A stretch of DNA of 64,000 nt from Pseudomonas sp. ok272 (lineage in GTDB: Bacteria > Pseudomonadota > Gammaproteobacteria > Pseudomonadales > Pseudomonadaceae): assembly GCF_900109995.1 (NCBI RefSeq), contig NZ_FOCB01000005.1:1-64000 (forward strand), read 5' to 3'. The notes under the pieces were generated by a model. That model was not told the origin of the DNA. It worked only from the letters and a program-made list of their open reading frames with translations, and ran no database searches. A program made the position numbers and the translations under genes. Shown piece after piece: positions 20,228 through 28,713 of this stretch (the first letter of the stretch is position 1; every line of letters begins with the position of its first letter).

Positions 20228-20342
20228 GAGGTGCCTCGTGGCATGAGGGTCTAACGGTCAGGTGTGCAAACGCGCCGGATAGCCGGCCAGGATTCAGTCA
20301 GGCGCGCCAACGCCAGCGGGCCAGGGCCTTGATGACTTTCAT
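20228..20342 (-). promoter_or_regulatory. trpE leader/attenuator overlapping the gph 3' end
   Basis: The last codons of gph read ...[12 protein letters not shown]-stop, with adjacent Trp-Arg-Trp codons at 20307-20309 and 20313-20315. An in-frame ATG at 20342 could also start a separate 14-residue leader [14 protein letters not shown], but no clear ribosome site precedes it. Beyond the stop is the hairpin GCCGG-CTAT-CCGGC (20274-20287) followed by GCGTTTGC, the same arrangement as before trpG. This fits an attenuator whose leader is either gph itself or a nested short frame. Confidence 0.55.
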
Positions 20343-21116
20343 CCAGAGTTTGCGAGTGACCACCACGATGGGATTTCCAGCAGGGGATTGAGCAACGTCG
20401 GGCAACGTTATCTCAGCGGCCGAATCCAGGCAACCGGGAATTAGCTGGCGCAGATCGTCGATCACCAGGGCCGGCGACTCCTCGGCAATCGGCCGGCCAT
20501 GGTTGTAGCCGTAGCTCAGCGCCACGCACTTGACGCCCGCGGCCTTGGCGGCCTGCACGTCGCTGCGCGAGTCGCCGACAAACAACGATTGCGAGGCCGG
20601 TACGTTGGCCATTTTCATCACAAAGAACAGGGCCGCAGGGTCCGGTTTCTTCTGTGGCAGGGTGTCGCCACCGATGATCCACTTGAAGTAGCGGCCGATC
20701 TTCATCTGGTCCAGCAAGGGCGCGACGAAGCGTTCCGGCTTGTTGGTGATCAGGGCCATTTCCACGCCCTGCTTGTGCAGCCACTTCAGGGTTTCCCGGG
20801 CGCCCGGGTAGACCACCGTCAGCGCGTGGTTGTCGGCGTAGGCCTCGAGGAAAATCTGTAGCCCATGCTCGGCCTCGCCGTCGTCGACGGCCGAATGGTC
20901 GATGTTGCCGGCCAATGCGCGGCGCACCAGCACCGGCGCACCGTTGCCAACCCATTCGCGCACCGCGTCCAGCCCCGCCGGCTCACGCCCCAGTTTGAGC
21001 AGCATGTTATCCACAGCCACTGCCAGGTCCGGGACCGAATCGATCAGCGTGCCATCCAGATCGAACATCACCAGCCGCGGCAGCCGCCCCGGGAACAACT
21101 GCTCAAAGCCACTCAT
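20298..21116 (-). CDS. gph: phosphoglycolate phosphatase
   Basis: A HAD-family phosphatase that removes 2-phosphoglycolate. The 272-residue protein has the nucleophile motif [10 protein letters not shown] with D19 and D21, a cap domain, motif [11 protein letters not shown], and motif [16 protein letters not shown] followed by [16 protein letters not shown]. It is about 20 residues longer than E. coli Gph. The extra C-terminus is basic and ends in [13 protein letters not shown], the same tail as the trpGDC leader peptide, so this extension may exist for tryptophan sensing. Its ATG overlaps the rpe stop by 4 nt. Confidence 0.95.
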   Translation of the reverse strand: MSGFEQLFPGRLPRLVMFDLDGTLIDSVPDLAVAVDNMLLKLGREPAGLDAVREWVGNGAPVLVRRALAGNIDHSAVDDGEAEHGLQIFLEAYADNHALTVVYPGARETLKWLHKQGVEMALITNKPERFVAPLLDQMKIGRYFKWIIGGDTLPQKKPDPAALFFVMKMANVPASQSLFVGDSRSDVQAAKAAGVKCVALSYGYNHGRPIAEESPALVIDDLRQLIPGCLDSAAEITLPDVAQSPAGNPIVVVTRKLWMKVIKALARWRWRA

Positions 21117-21787
21117 GGGCGAGCCAGGGCCAATTCTGCGCGCATCTTCTCAATGACCTCTTGGTAGTCCGGCGCATTGAAGATCGCCGAGCCGGCCACG
21201 AAGGTATCGGCGCCCGCGGCGGCGATTTCGCGGATGTTATTGACGTTCACGCCGCCATCGATTTCCAGGCGGATGTCACGGCCCGACGCGTCGATCAACG
21301 CACGCGCTTCGCGCAGCTTGTCGAGGGTGGCGGGAATGAACTTCTGCCCGCCAAAGCCTGGGTTGACGCTCATCAGCAAGATCATGTCGACCTTGTCCAT
21401 CACGTACTTGAGCACGTCCAGCGACGTTGCCGGATTGAACACCAGGCCGGCCTTGCAACCACCTTCACGGATCATCTGCAGGGAGCGGTCGACGTGAATC
21501 GTCGCGTCCGGGTGGAAGGTGATGTAGGTCGCGCCGGCTTCGATGAAGTCACCGACGATGCGGTCCACCGGGCTGACCATCAGGTGCGCGTCGATAGGCG
21601 CGGTCACGCCATACTTGCGCAGGGCCGCGCAGACCATCGGGCCGATGGTCAGGTTCGGCACATAGTGGTTGTCCATGACATCGAAGTGCACGAAATCGGC
21701 ACCGGCGGCCAGGACGTTGTCCACTTCTTCGCCCAGGCGGGCGAAGTCGGCGGAGAGAATCGACGGAGCAATGACGAAGGGCTGCAT
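21113..21787 (-). CDS. rpe: ribulose-phosphate 3-epimerase
   Basis: Interconverts ribulose 5-phosphate and xylulose 5-phosphate. The 224-residue TIM barrel has [15 protein letters not shown] at residues 7-21, the metal-site segment [17 protein letters not shown] near 35-51, [14 protein letters not shown] and the phosphate-binding DGGVN. The start at 21787 has AGGTG upstream and matches the family N-terminus [11 protein letters not shown]. It forms an rpe-gph-trpE unit on the minus strand. Confidence 0.96.
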   Translation of the reverse strand: MQPFVIAPSILSADFARLGEEVDNVLAAGADFVHFDVMDNHYVPNLTIGPMVCAALRKYGVTAPIDAHLMVSPVDRIVGDFIEAGATYITFHPDATIHVDRSLQMIREGGCKAGLVFNPATSLDVLKYVMDKVDMILLMSVNPGFGGQKFIPATLDKLREARALIDASGRDIRLEIDGGVNVNNIREIAAAGADTFVAGSAIFNAPDYQEVIEKMRAELALARP

Positions 21788-21868
21788 GACGCACCTTTTT
21801 TGAGCAGGATCACAATGGCGCGCATTGTATACCTCATGCTTTGGCGCGCGCACGGTGCTCTGCGACGA

Positions 21869-23017
21869 TCAGTAGGCGGCTCGGTAGATCTTTTCGATAT
21901 CGGCCGCGCTCAAGCGACGCGGGTTGTTACGCATCAAGCGCTCGATTCCCGCGGCCTCCACCGCCATGGCCGGGATCGCGTCTTCGGGCACCTTGAAGCT
22001 GCGCAGGCCCTGGGGAATCTCGACTGCGGCACAGAGTCGCGCCATGGCCTCGACGGCTTTATCCGCCGCATCCTCGACACTCAAGCCCGCCGTCTTCACC
22101 CCAAACGCCTCGGCGATGTCCTGCATGCGCTCCACGCACGCGAGCTTGTTCCAGGCCATCACATGGGGCAGCAGCAACGCATTGCTCACCCCGTGGGCAA
22201 TATTGAATCGCCCGCCCAGCGGATACGCCAAGGCATGCACCGCGCCGACCCCGGCGTTGCCGAACGCCATGCCCGCCATCAAGCTGGCGGTCGCCATGTC
22301 TTCGCGGGCTTGCAGGTTGGCGGGGGCGGCGTAGGCCTTGGGCAGCGCCTTGGCAATCAACTTGATTGCGCCGATGGCCAGCGCGTCGGTGATCGGCGAA
22401 GCATTCACCGACAGGTACGACTCGACCGCATGCACCAGCGCATCGATGCCACTGGCGGCGGTCACGCTGCGTGGGCAGGTGAGGGTCATTTGCGGACTGA
22501 CCAGCGCCACGTCCGGCAGCAGGTAATCGCTGACGATGCCTTTCTTGAGCTGCGCGACCTTGTCGGACAGGATCGCCACGTTGGTGACTTCCGACCCGGT
22601 GCCCGCGGTGGTCGGAATCGCGATCAACGGCGGCCCCTTGCGCGGCACCTGGTCGACACCGAACAAGTCTTCCAGCGCACCGTGGTAACCGGCATACGCC
22701 GCCACGCTCTTGGCAATGTCGATGGCACTGCCGCCGCCCACGCCAATCAAGCCGTCATGCCCACCCTCGCGATAGACCCGCATGCAGTCTTCGACGATGG
22801 CGATTTCCGGGTCAGGCAGGACTCGATCAAAGATCTGGTAGGTGCGCCCGCCCAATTGCTCCAACGCCAGCGCTACCGTGCCGGACTGGACCAGCGCGGC
22901 ATCGGTGACAATCAGCGGATGGTCGACATCCAGGCGGCTCAACTCGGCCGCCAACTGCTCGATGGCACCCGCGCCGGTGAGCAATTTGTGAGCGATTTTG
23001 AACGAAGACAGACTCAT
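21869..23017 (-). CDS. iron-containing alcohol dehydrogenase
   Basis: A group III (Fe-dependent) NAD(P)-linked alcohol dehydrogenase, substrate unknown. The 382-residue protein has the nucleotide-binding GVGGGSAIDIAKSVA near residues 95-109, IPTTAGTGSEVTNVAIL near 135-151, and the metal-site histidine region GAVHALAYPLGGRFNIAHGVSNALLLPHVMAWN. I start at ATG 23017, where the conserved MSLSSFKIAHKLLTGAGA begins. It lies between rpe and the agt transporter; in P. aeruginosa, as I recall, these are adjacent, so this gene is an addition here. A role with the aminovalerate/GABA genes is only a guess. Confidence 0.85.
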   Translation of the reverse strand: MSLSSFKIAHKLLTGAGAIEQLAAELSRLDVDHPLIVTDAALVQSGTVALALEQLGGRTYQIFDRVLPDPEIAIVEDCMRVYREGGHDGLIGVGGGSAIDIAKSVAAYAGYHGALEDLFGVDQVPRKGPPLIAIPTTAGTGSEVTNVAILSDKVAQLKKGIVSDYLLPDVALVSPQMTLTCPRSVTAASGIDALVHAVESYLSVNASPITDALAIGAIKLIAKALPKAYAAPANLQAREDMATASLMAGMAFGNAGVGAVHALAYPLGGRFNIAHGVSNALLLPHVMAWNKLACVERMQDIAEAFGVKTAGLSVEDAADKAVEAMARLCAAVEIPQGLRSFKVPEDAIPAMAVEAAGIERLMRNNPRRLSAADIEKIYRAAY

Positions 23018-23124
23018 CGTGCGCAGCCTCTTATAGACATGGGAGCTGGGCACAATAGTAGCTTGGGATTGGCGTTTGTCTGTTATTCAGCCAGTGAATG
23101 GCCGGGTGACCACCGAGAACCTAT

Positions 23125-23216
23125 GTGGGAGCGAGCCTGCTCGCGAATAGAGCCCGACAGTCACTGCATCAGTGACCGGTCTAGCGCTTTCGCCGGCAAG
23201 CCGGTCTCGCTCCCAC
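23125..23216. repeat. REPIN with one variant arm
   Basis: The left arm is a perfect REP (23125-23146). The right arm (23190-23216) keeps the outer CTCGCTCCCAC but has a different, longer palindrome centre (CGCCGGCAAGCCGG). The spacer is 43 nt. It separates the alcohol dehydrogenase start from the agtD stop. Confidence 0.8.
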
Positions 23217-23234
23217 GGGGAGTCAACGTGCGCT

Positions 23235-24059
23235 TTAGACCTGCGCCGTACGCAGCTTCTCACTGCGCCCACGCAACCACTCCAGCGTCAGCAACAGCAC
23301 CACCGAAAACGCGATCAGCATCGTCGCGGCGGCAGCGATGGTCGGGCTGAGGTTCTCGCGGATGCCACTGAACATCTGCCGCGGCAAGGTCGCCTGCTCG
23401 GGGCCGGCGAGGAACAACGTCACCACCACCTCATCGAACGACGTAGCAAAGGCAAACAATGCGCCAGAGATCACCCCCGGAGCGATCAACGGCAAGGTCA
23501 CCCGGCGAAACGCCGTCAGCGGCGAAGCACCGAGACTGGCCGCCGCCCGCACCAGGTTGTGGTTGAAGCCCTGTAAGGTCGCCGACACCGTGATGATCAC
23601 GAACGGCACACCCAACACCGCATGCACCACGATCAACGACAAGAAACTGTTGCCCAGGCCCAACGGCGCGAAGAACAAGTAGCTCGCCACACCAATGATC
23701 ACCACCGGCACCACCATGGGCGAAATCACCAAGGCCATCACCAGCGCCTTGCCTGGGAAGTCGCCACGGGTCAGGCCGATCGCCGCCAACGTACCGAAAA
23801 CCATCGCCAGTACCGTGGCCGCCGGGGCAACGATGATGCTGTTCTTCAGCGCCCGCATCCATTCGGCCGAGGCGAAGAAGTCCTGGTACCAATGCATCGA
23901 GAAGCCTTGCAGCGGATAGACCAGGAAACTCCCCGAGTTGAACGACAGCGGGATGATCACCAGCACCGGCAGGATCAGGAACAACAGGATCAAGCCGCAG
24001 AGGATCCGCAGGCTGTAGAACCACACCCGCTCGACGGGGGACATATAAGGACTCAGCAT
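23235..24059 (-). CDS. agtD: ABC transporter permease AgtD
   Basis: The second membrane subunit of a polyamine-type (PotC-like) ABC importer. The 274-residue protein has six hydrophobic segments and the cytoplasmic EAA-type loop RAAASLGASPLTAFRRVTLPLIAPG near residues 170-194. Gene order ATPase, binding protein, large permease, small permease matches agtABCD of P. aeruginosa, reported to import 4-aminobutyrate and 5-aminovalerate. Naming rests on synteny and architecture; substrate is inferred. It is 13 nt downstream of agtC. Confidence 0.85.
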   Translation of the reverse strand: MLSPYMSPVERVWFYSLRILCGLILLFLILPVLVIIPLSFNSGSFLVYPLQGFSMHWYQDFFASAEWMRALKNSIIVAPAATVLAMVFGTLAAIGLTRGDFPGKALVMALVISPMVVPVVIIGVASYLFFAPLGLGNSFLSLIVVHAVLGVPFVIITVSATLQGFNHNLVRAAASLGASPLTAFRRVTLPLIAPGVISGALFAFATSFDEVVVTLFLAGPEQATLPRQMFSGIRENLSPTIAAAATMLIAFSVVLLLTLEWLRGRSEKLRTAQV

Positions 24060-24072
24060 GGTGATTCTCCCC

Positions 24073-25320
24073 TTAGCTCAGGCGCAGGCGGCTAGCGCCT
24101 ACCATCCAGTTGTAAATCAGATAGAGCACGATGGTCGCCAGCAGCAGCAAGCCACCCAACGCTGTCGCCATGCCCCAGTTGATGCTGGTGTTGGTGTAGA
24201 AGGCGACGAAGTAACTGACCATCTGATCGTTCGGGCTGCCCAGCAGCGCCGGGGTGATGTAGTAACCAATCGCCACGATGAACACCAGCAGGCAACCGGC
24301 GCCGACACCGGCGTAGGTCTGCGGGAAGTACACCCGCCAGAAGCTGGCGAACGGATGACAACCCAGGGAAATCGCAGCGCGCATGTAGGTCGGCGAGATG
24401 CCCTTCATCACGCTGTAGATCGGCAGGATCATGAACGGCAGCAGGATGTGCACCATCGAGATGTAGACCCCGGTGCGGTTGAACACCAACTCCAGGGGCT
24501 TGTCGATGATGCCCATGGCCATCAGTGCACTGTTGATCAGGCCGCCCGATTGCAGCAGCACGATCCACGCCGCCACCCGCACCAGGATCGAGGTCCAGAA
24601 CGGCAGCAGCACCAGAATCATCAGCAGGTTGCTTTGCCGGGCCGGCAGGTTAGCCAGCAGGTACGCCAACGGGTACGCCAGCAGCAGGCAGATCCCGGTG
24701 ATTACCAGGCCCATCCAGAAAGTGCGGGCGAAGATGTCGAGGTAGATCGACTGGTCGGGCGTGGCCGGGGCGATTTCGCCGAGGTCGTCGATCCGGTGAT
24801 CGACCGCTGCCAGCAGGTAGTACGGGGTGATGCTGCTGGTGTTGCGGCGTACCGCCTGCCAATAGGCCGGGTCGCCCCAACGCTCATCCAATGCTTCGAG
24901 GGCGTCTTTATAGGAAGCCGGCTCGGTCTTGAACGGCAGCGCCCGCGCCGTCTTGGTCAGCAAGCTGCGATAGCCGGCCAACTCCATGTTCAGGCGCTTG
25001 GACAGGTCGCCCAGGGTCTGATTCTTGCGGGCCTCGGCCAGGTCTTCACTGGCGGCCTTGTACACCGAATCCGCCGGTAGGCCACGGCCATCCCAACTGG
25101 CGATGGCCGCCACGGTGCGCGGCATGCCGCCGACCACTTCCGGGTTGCCGACACTTTTGTAGAGCAGCGCCACGATGGGCACCAGAAACACCAACAGCAG
25201 AAACAGCACCAATGGCGCGATCAGGGCTTGGGCCTTCCAGCGGTTAACCCGCTCGGCACGCGCAAGGCGCTGCTTCAAGGTGCGTGGGTTGCCCTCGTTC
25301 AGGGGAACGGCGATGGCCAT
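24073..25320 (-). CDS. agtC: ABC transporter permease AgtC
   Basis: A PotB-like membrane subunit. At 415 residues it is about 120 longer than usual for this family: after the first membrane segment (about residues 33-53) comes a mostly polar stretch, about 60-190, before the remaining segments. This insert is presumably periplasmic and might touch the binding protein. The EAA-type loop reads RAAISLGCHPFASFWRVYFPQTYAGVG. The N-terminus is cytoplasmic and basic. It is co-directional with agtD (13-nt gap) and separated from agtB by a REPIN. Confidence 0.85.
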   Translation of the reverse strand: MAIAVPLNEGNPRTLKQRLARAERVNRWKAQALIAPLVLFLLLVFLVPIVALLYKSVGNPEVVGGMPRTVAAIASWDGRGLPADSVYKAASEDLAEARKNQTLGDLSKRLNMELAGYRSLLTKTARALPFKTEPASYKDALEALDERWGDPAYWQAVRRNTSSITPYYLLAAVDHRIDDLGEIAPATPDQSIYLDIFARTFWMGLVITGICLLLAYPLAYLLANLPARQSNLLMILVLLPFWTSILVRVAAWIVLLQSGGLINSALMAMGIIDKPLELVFNRTGVYISMVHILLPFMILPIYSVMKGISPTYMRAAISLGCHPFASFWRVYFPQTYAGVGAGCLLVFIVAIGYYITPALLGSPNDQMVSYFVAFYTNTSINWGMATALGGLLLLATIVLYLIYNWMVGASRLRLS

Positions 25321-25380
25321 GGCGAACTCCGAAAAATCTTTGATCGTTGCAGAGGTGGCAGGGCCACCTCGATCTTTATT

Positions 25381-25468
25381 GTGGGAGCGAGCCTGCTCGC
25401 GATGGCGTCGGTCGATTCACAATCATTGCTGACGGATCCACCGCTTTCGCGAGCAGGCTCGCTCCCAC
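25381..25468. repeat. REPIN, 88 bp, 44-nt spacer
   Basis: Two perfect inverted REP copies (25381-25402 and 25447-25468) are separated by 44 nt. It lies inside the agt operon, between the binding-protein gene and the permease genes. Such a hairpin often stabilises upstream mRNA, which would favour more binding protein than permease. Confidence 0.9.
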
Positions 25469-25487
25469 AGGAGGGCGAGCGCTTTCG

Positions 25488-26531
25488 TTACTTCGCAGCC
25501 CACGCGTTGAAGCGCTGCTCCAGTTGCTCGCCGTTGTCAGCCCAGAAGCTGACGTCGATCTGCACCTGGTTGGCGATGTTTTCCGGGGTGGTCGGCATGT
25601 CCTTCAGCAGGTCCTTGGGCAACAGCGGGACGGCTTGGGCGTTGGCCGGGCCGTAGGCGATGTTTTCCGAGTAGGTCTTCTGCTGTTGCGGCATGACCGA
25701 GAACGCGATGAACTTCTTCGCGGCTTCGGCGCGGGCTTTATCCAGGCCCTTTGGAATGGCCCAGGCGTCGAAGTCGTAGATCCCGCCGTTCCAGACCACC
25801 TTGAGGTTGCTTTCTTTCTGCACGGCCGCGATACGACCGTTGTAGGCCGAGCTCATGACCACGTCACCGGAGGCGAGATACTGTGGCGGCTGTGCACCGG
25901 CTTCCCACCACTGAATGCTTGGCTTGAGCTCATCGAGTTTCTTGAACGCACGGTCCTGGCCATCCTTGCCGGCCAGCACGGTGTAGACGTCCTTCGGCGC
26001 TACGCCGTCAGCCATCAGGGCGAACTCCAGGGTGTACTTGGCGCCTTTGCGCAGACCACGTTTACCCGGGAAAGTCTTGGTGTCCCAGAAGTCGGCCCAA
26101 CTGGTGGGTGCGGTTTTCAGCTTGTCGGCGTTGTAGGCCAGCACGGTCGACCACACGAAGAAGCCGACGCCGCATGGCTGGATCGCACCCTTGACGTAGT
26201 CTTCGGGGTTGCCGAACAGCGCCGGGTCCAGTTGTTCGAACATGTCTTCGTCACAGCCACGGGACAGCTCCGGCGACTCGACTTCTACCAGGTCCCAGGA
26301 CACGCTCTTGGTGTCGACCATGGCCTTGACCTTGGCCATCTCGCCGTTGTACTCGCCGGCGATGATCTTGCCCTTGCCCGCTGCTTCCCAAGGCGCGTAG
26401 AACGCCTTGACCTGTGCCGCTTTGTTCGCGCCGCCAAACGATACGACCGTCAGGTCGGGACCGGCCGCCATCGCGTGCGCGGCGCCCATCATGCCCAGTG
26501 CCAATGCGGTGAACTTAAGGGATTTCAACAT
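25488..26531 (-). CDS. agtB: periplasmic substrate-binding protein AgtB
   Basis: The extracytoplasmic binding protein of the agt importer, spermidine/putrescine-binding (PotD) type. The 347-residue protein has a signal peptide ending near residue 23 (GAAHAMAAGPDL), then the mature PotD-like fold starting LTVVSFGGANKAAQVKAFY. Two cysteines in the mature part (SRGCDEDMFEQL and IQPCGVGFFV) may form a disulfide. The REPIN downstream is consistent with high expression relative to the permeases. Confidence 0.87.
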   Translation of the reverse strand: MLKSLKFTALALGMMGAAHAMAAGPDLTVVSFGGANKAAQVKAFYAPWEAAGKGKIIAGEYNGEMAKVKAMVDTKSVSWDLVEVESPELSRGCDEDMFEQLDPALFGNPEDYVKGAIQPCGVGFFVWSTVLAYNADKLKTAPTSWADFWDTKTFPGKRGLRKGAKYTLEFALMADGVAPKDVYTVLAGKDGQDRAFKKLDELKPSIQWWEAGAQPPQYLASGDVVMSSAYNGRIAAVQKESNLKVVWNGGIYDFDAWAIPKGLDKARAEAAKKFIAFSVMPQQQKTYSENIAYGPANAQAVPLLPKDLLKDMPTTPENIANQVQIDVSFWADNGEQLEQRFNAWAAK

Positions 26532-26576
26532 TTTATTATTCTCTCCACGTGCAGGGTTGGTGAAGCAAGGGGGCGA

Positions 26577-27701
26577 TCAGTTCGCCTCTAGAAGTGGGTC
26601 GAGTGCACGGACGTGTTCGACCTGCCAGCCAAGCGGAACCACGTCGCCAACTGCCAACGCCGGATCGAGCTCGGCGATAGGCTGCTTCACGAAGAAGTCG
26701 GTCTTGCCACAGACTTCCAAGCGCACACGGACGTGATCGCCCAGATAGATGAATTCCGCCACCCTTCCCGAGAAGCGGTTGACGCACGACTCGCTCGAAC
26801 CATTGAGGCTCACGCGCTCCGGACGAATCGACAGGGTCACCGGCTCGCCGGTCTTGCCGACATTCACCGCCAATGCCTCGACCTTTTCCCCGCGCCCCAG
26901 CTCAACCACGCAACGATCACCGTCCTGGCTGTGCAGGCGGCCATTGAGGCGGTTGTTTTCACCAATGAAGTTGGCGACGAAGGTGTTTTTGGGCTCTTCA
27001 TACAGCGTGCGCGGGGGGGCGATCTGCTGGATTTCGCCTTGATGGAACACCGCCACGCGGTCGGACATGGTCAGGGCTTCGCCCTGGTCGTGGGTCACGT
27101 AGACCACGGTCACGCCGAGGCGCTGGTGCAGGTGCTTGATCTCCATCTGCATGTGTTCGCGCAGTTGCTTGTCCAACGCCCCCAGGGGTTCGTCCATCAG
27201 CACCAGTTGCGGTTCGAACACCAGCGCCCGAGCCAGGGCCACGCGCTGTTGCTGGCCACCGGACAGTTGCGCCGGATAACGCTGGGCGAACTTGTCGAGC
27301 TGGACCATGTCCAGCACGCGCTTGACGCGCTCGCTGACATCGCTCTTGTTCAGGCCGCGCACCGTCAGCGGGAACGCCAGGTTCTCGGCCACGGTCATGT
27401 GCGGGAACAAGGCGTAGTTCTGGAACACCATGCCGATGTCGCGCTTGTGCGGCGGCACATTGTTGATCGAACGCCCGGCCAGCAGGATCTCGCCGGCGGT
27501 GGGAGTCTCGAACCCGGCGAGCATCATCAGGCTGGTGGTCTTGCCGGAGCCGGACGGCCCGAGCAAGGTGAGGAATTCGCCTTTGCGAATCTCCAGGTTG
27601 AGGTCTTTGACGATCAGGTTCTCGCCATCGTAGCTCTTCTGCACACCACGAAAGCTGACCAGGACATCATTCGCCCCAGCGCTTGAATCAACCTTGCTCA
27701 T
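26577..27701 (-). CDS. agtA: ABC transporter ATP-binding protein AgtA
   Basis: The ATPase of the agt importer (PotA-like). The 374-residue protein has Walker A GPSGSGKTT near residues 49-57, the Q-loop region VFQNYALFPHMTV, the signature LSGGQQQRVALARAL, Walker B LVLMDEPLGALD, the H-loop VTHDQGEAL and a C-terminal TOBE domain. I start at ATG 27701 (MSKVDSSAGANDV), which has AGGTGT upstream; the upstream in-frame extension looks non-coding. It is the first gene of agtABCD. I see no convincing promoter in the 258 nt between it and agtR. Confidence 0.9.
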   Translation of the reverse strand: MSKVDSSAGANDVLVSFRGVQKSYDGENLIVKDLNLEIRKGEFLTLLGPSGSGKTTSLMMLAGFETPTAGEILLAGRSINNVPPHKRDIGMVFQNYALFPHMTVAENLAFPLTVRGLNKSDVSERVKRVLDMVQLDKFAQRYPAQLSGGQQQRVALARALVFEPQLVLMDEPLGALDKQLREHMQMEIKHLHQRLGVTVVYVTHDQGEALTMSDRVAVFHQGEIQQIAPPRTLYEEPKNTFVANFIGENNRLNGRLHSQDGDRCVVELGRGEKVEALAVNVGKTGEPVTLSIRPERVSLNGSSESCVNRFSGRVAEFIYLGDHVRVRLEVCGKTDFFVKQPIAELDPALAVGDVVPLGWQVEHVRALDPLLEAN

Positions 27702-27959
27702 ACCCACACCTTTATTATTTTGACGGCTGTGGATCAAGCCTAGTGGCTGGCGACAACCGCGCAAATCGGGACGCAGGAGAGATTCGCCTCAGCCGGATGG
27801 AAGGCTGGGGGTAGGGATTGCCCTACAAGGATGGCGCGATTAGATAGGGTCTATGGGCAGTTTGGCACTACAGCCCACGAGCGTCGGCAACGCCGACCTT
27901 GGGGGGTGTCGCAAATGGGTATGCCGACACCCGCTCCCACAAAGAGCTGTGGCAGGCAT

Positions 27960-28589
27960 TCAGAGCAACTTGTGCTCCATCGCATACTTCACCAGTTCCG
28001 CCAGGGAGGTGATGTTGAGCTTCTGCATCAGCCGCGCCTTGTGGGTGCTGATGGTCTTGCTGCTCAGCGCCAGTTGCTGGGCGATGTCGTTGACATTGGC
28101 GCCCTGGGCCAGGCGCTCGAACACCGAGAACTCGCGTTCCGAGAGCAGCGAATGCAGGGGACGTGAATCGGTCAGGCCGACTTCGAACACCATGCGGTCC
28201 GCCAGGTCCGGGTCGATGTAGCGCCCGCCCGCCGCGACCTTGCGGATCGCGGTCAGCAGCAGCGCCGGATCGCTGTCCTTGGTGGCATAGCCGGCGGCGC
28301 CGACCTTCAGGGCCCGTGCGGCCATTTGTGCTTCGTCGTGCATCGACAGCACCAGGATCGCCGGCGGATTGTTCAGCGCACGGATCCTGGGGATCGCCTC
28401 CAGCCCGTTGACCCCAGGCATGGAGATGTCCAGCAACACCACTTCGCAGGGCACGTGGCGCAAGGTCTCCAGCAGTTGTTCGCCATTGCTCGCCTCCCCC
28501 ACCACCAGCAGGTCCTTGGCCAGTCCAATCAACTGCTTGATGCCCTCTCGGACAATGGTGTGGTCTTCGGCTACCAGTACACGGATCAC
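27960..28589 (-). CDS. agtR: LuxR-type response regulator AgtR
   Basis: A NarL/FixJ-family DNA-binding response regulator. The 209-residue protein has a receiver domain with the acidic pair EDH near residues 8-10, phosphoacceptor D54 in VVLLDISMPGVNG and a C-terminal LuxR helix-turn-helix (LSEREFSVFERLAQGANVND..STHKARLMQKL). In P. aeruginosa AgtSR controls agtABCD, and AgtR has been linked to sensing of GlcNAc/peptidoglycan. I choose the GTG at 28589, with GGAG 6 nt upstream; the ATG at 28601 has no ribosome site. It lies downstream of agtS with a REPIN between. Confidence 0.85.
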   Translation of the reverse strand: MIRVLVAEDHTIVREGIKQLIGLAKDLLVVGEASNGEQLLETLRHVPCEVVLLDISMPGVNGLEAIPRIRALNNPPAILVLSMHDEAQMAARALKVGAAGYATKDSDPALLLTAIRKVAAGGRYIDPDLADRMVFEVGLTDSRPLHSLLSEREFSVFERLAQGANVNDIAQQLALSSKTISTHKARLMQKLNITSLAELVKYAMEHKLL

Positions 28590-28626
28590 AAGCTTCTCCA
28601 TTCTATTTATTCAGCACCCATAACAG

Positions 28627-28688
28627 TCGCGAGCAGGCTCGCTCCCACCCTGACATGCGGCCAACCGTGGGAGCGAGCCTGCTCGCGA
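28627..28688. repeat. REPIN (short-spacer type)
   Basis: Perfect inverted REP arms (28627-28648 and 28667-28688) are 18 nt apart, in the tail-to-tail arrangement also seen at 13721-13783. It lies between agtS and agtR, so it may uncouple their mRNA levels. Confidence 0.9.
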
Positions 28689-28713
28689 AGGCGTCAACCC
28701 TCACCCATCAGAC

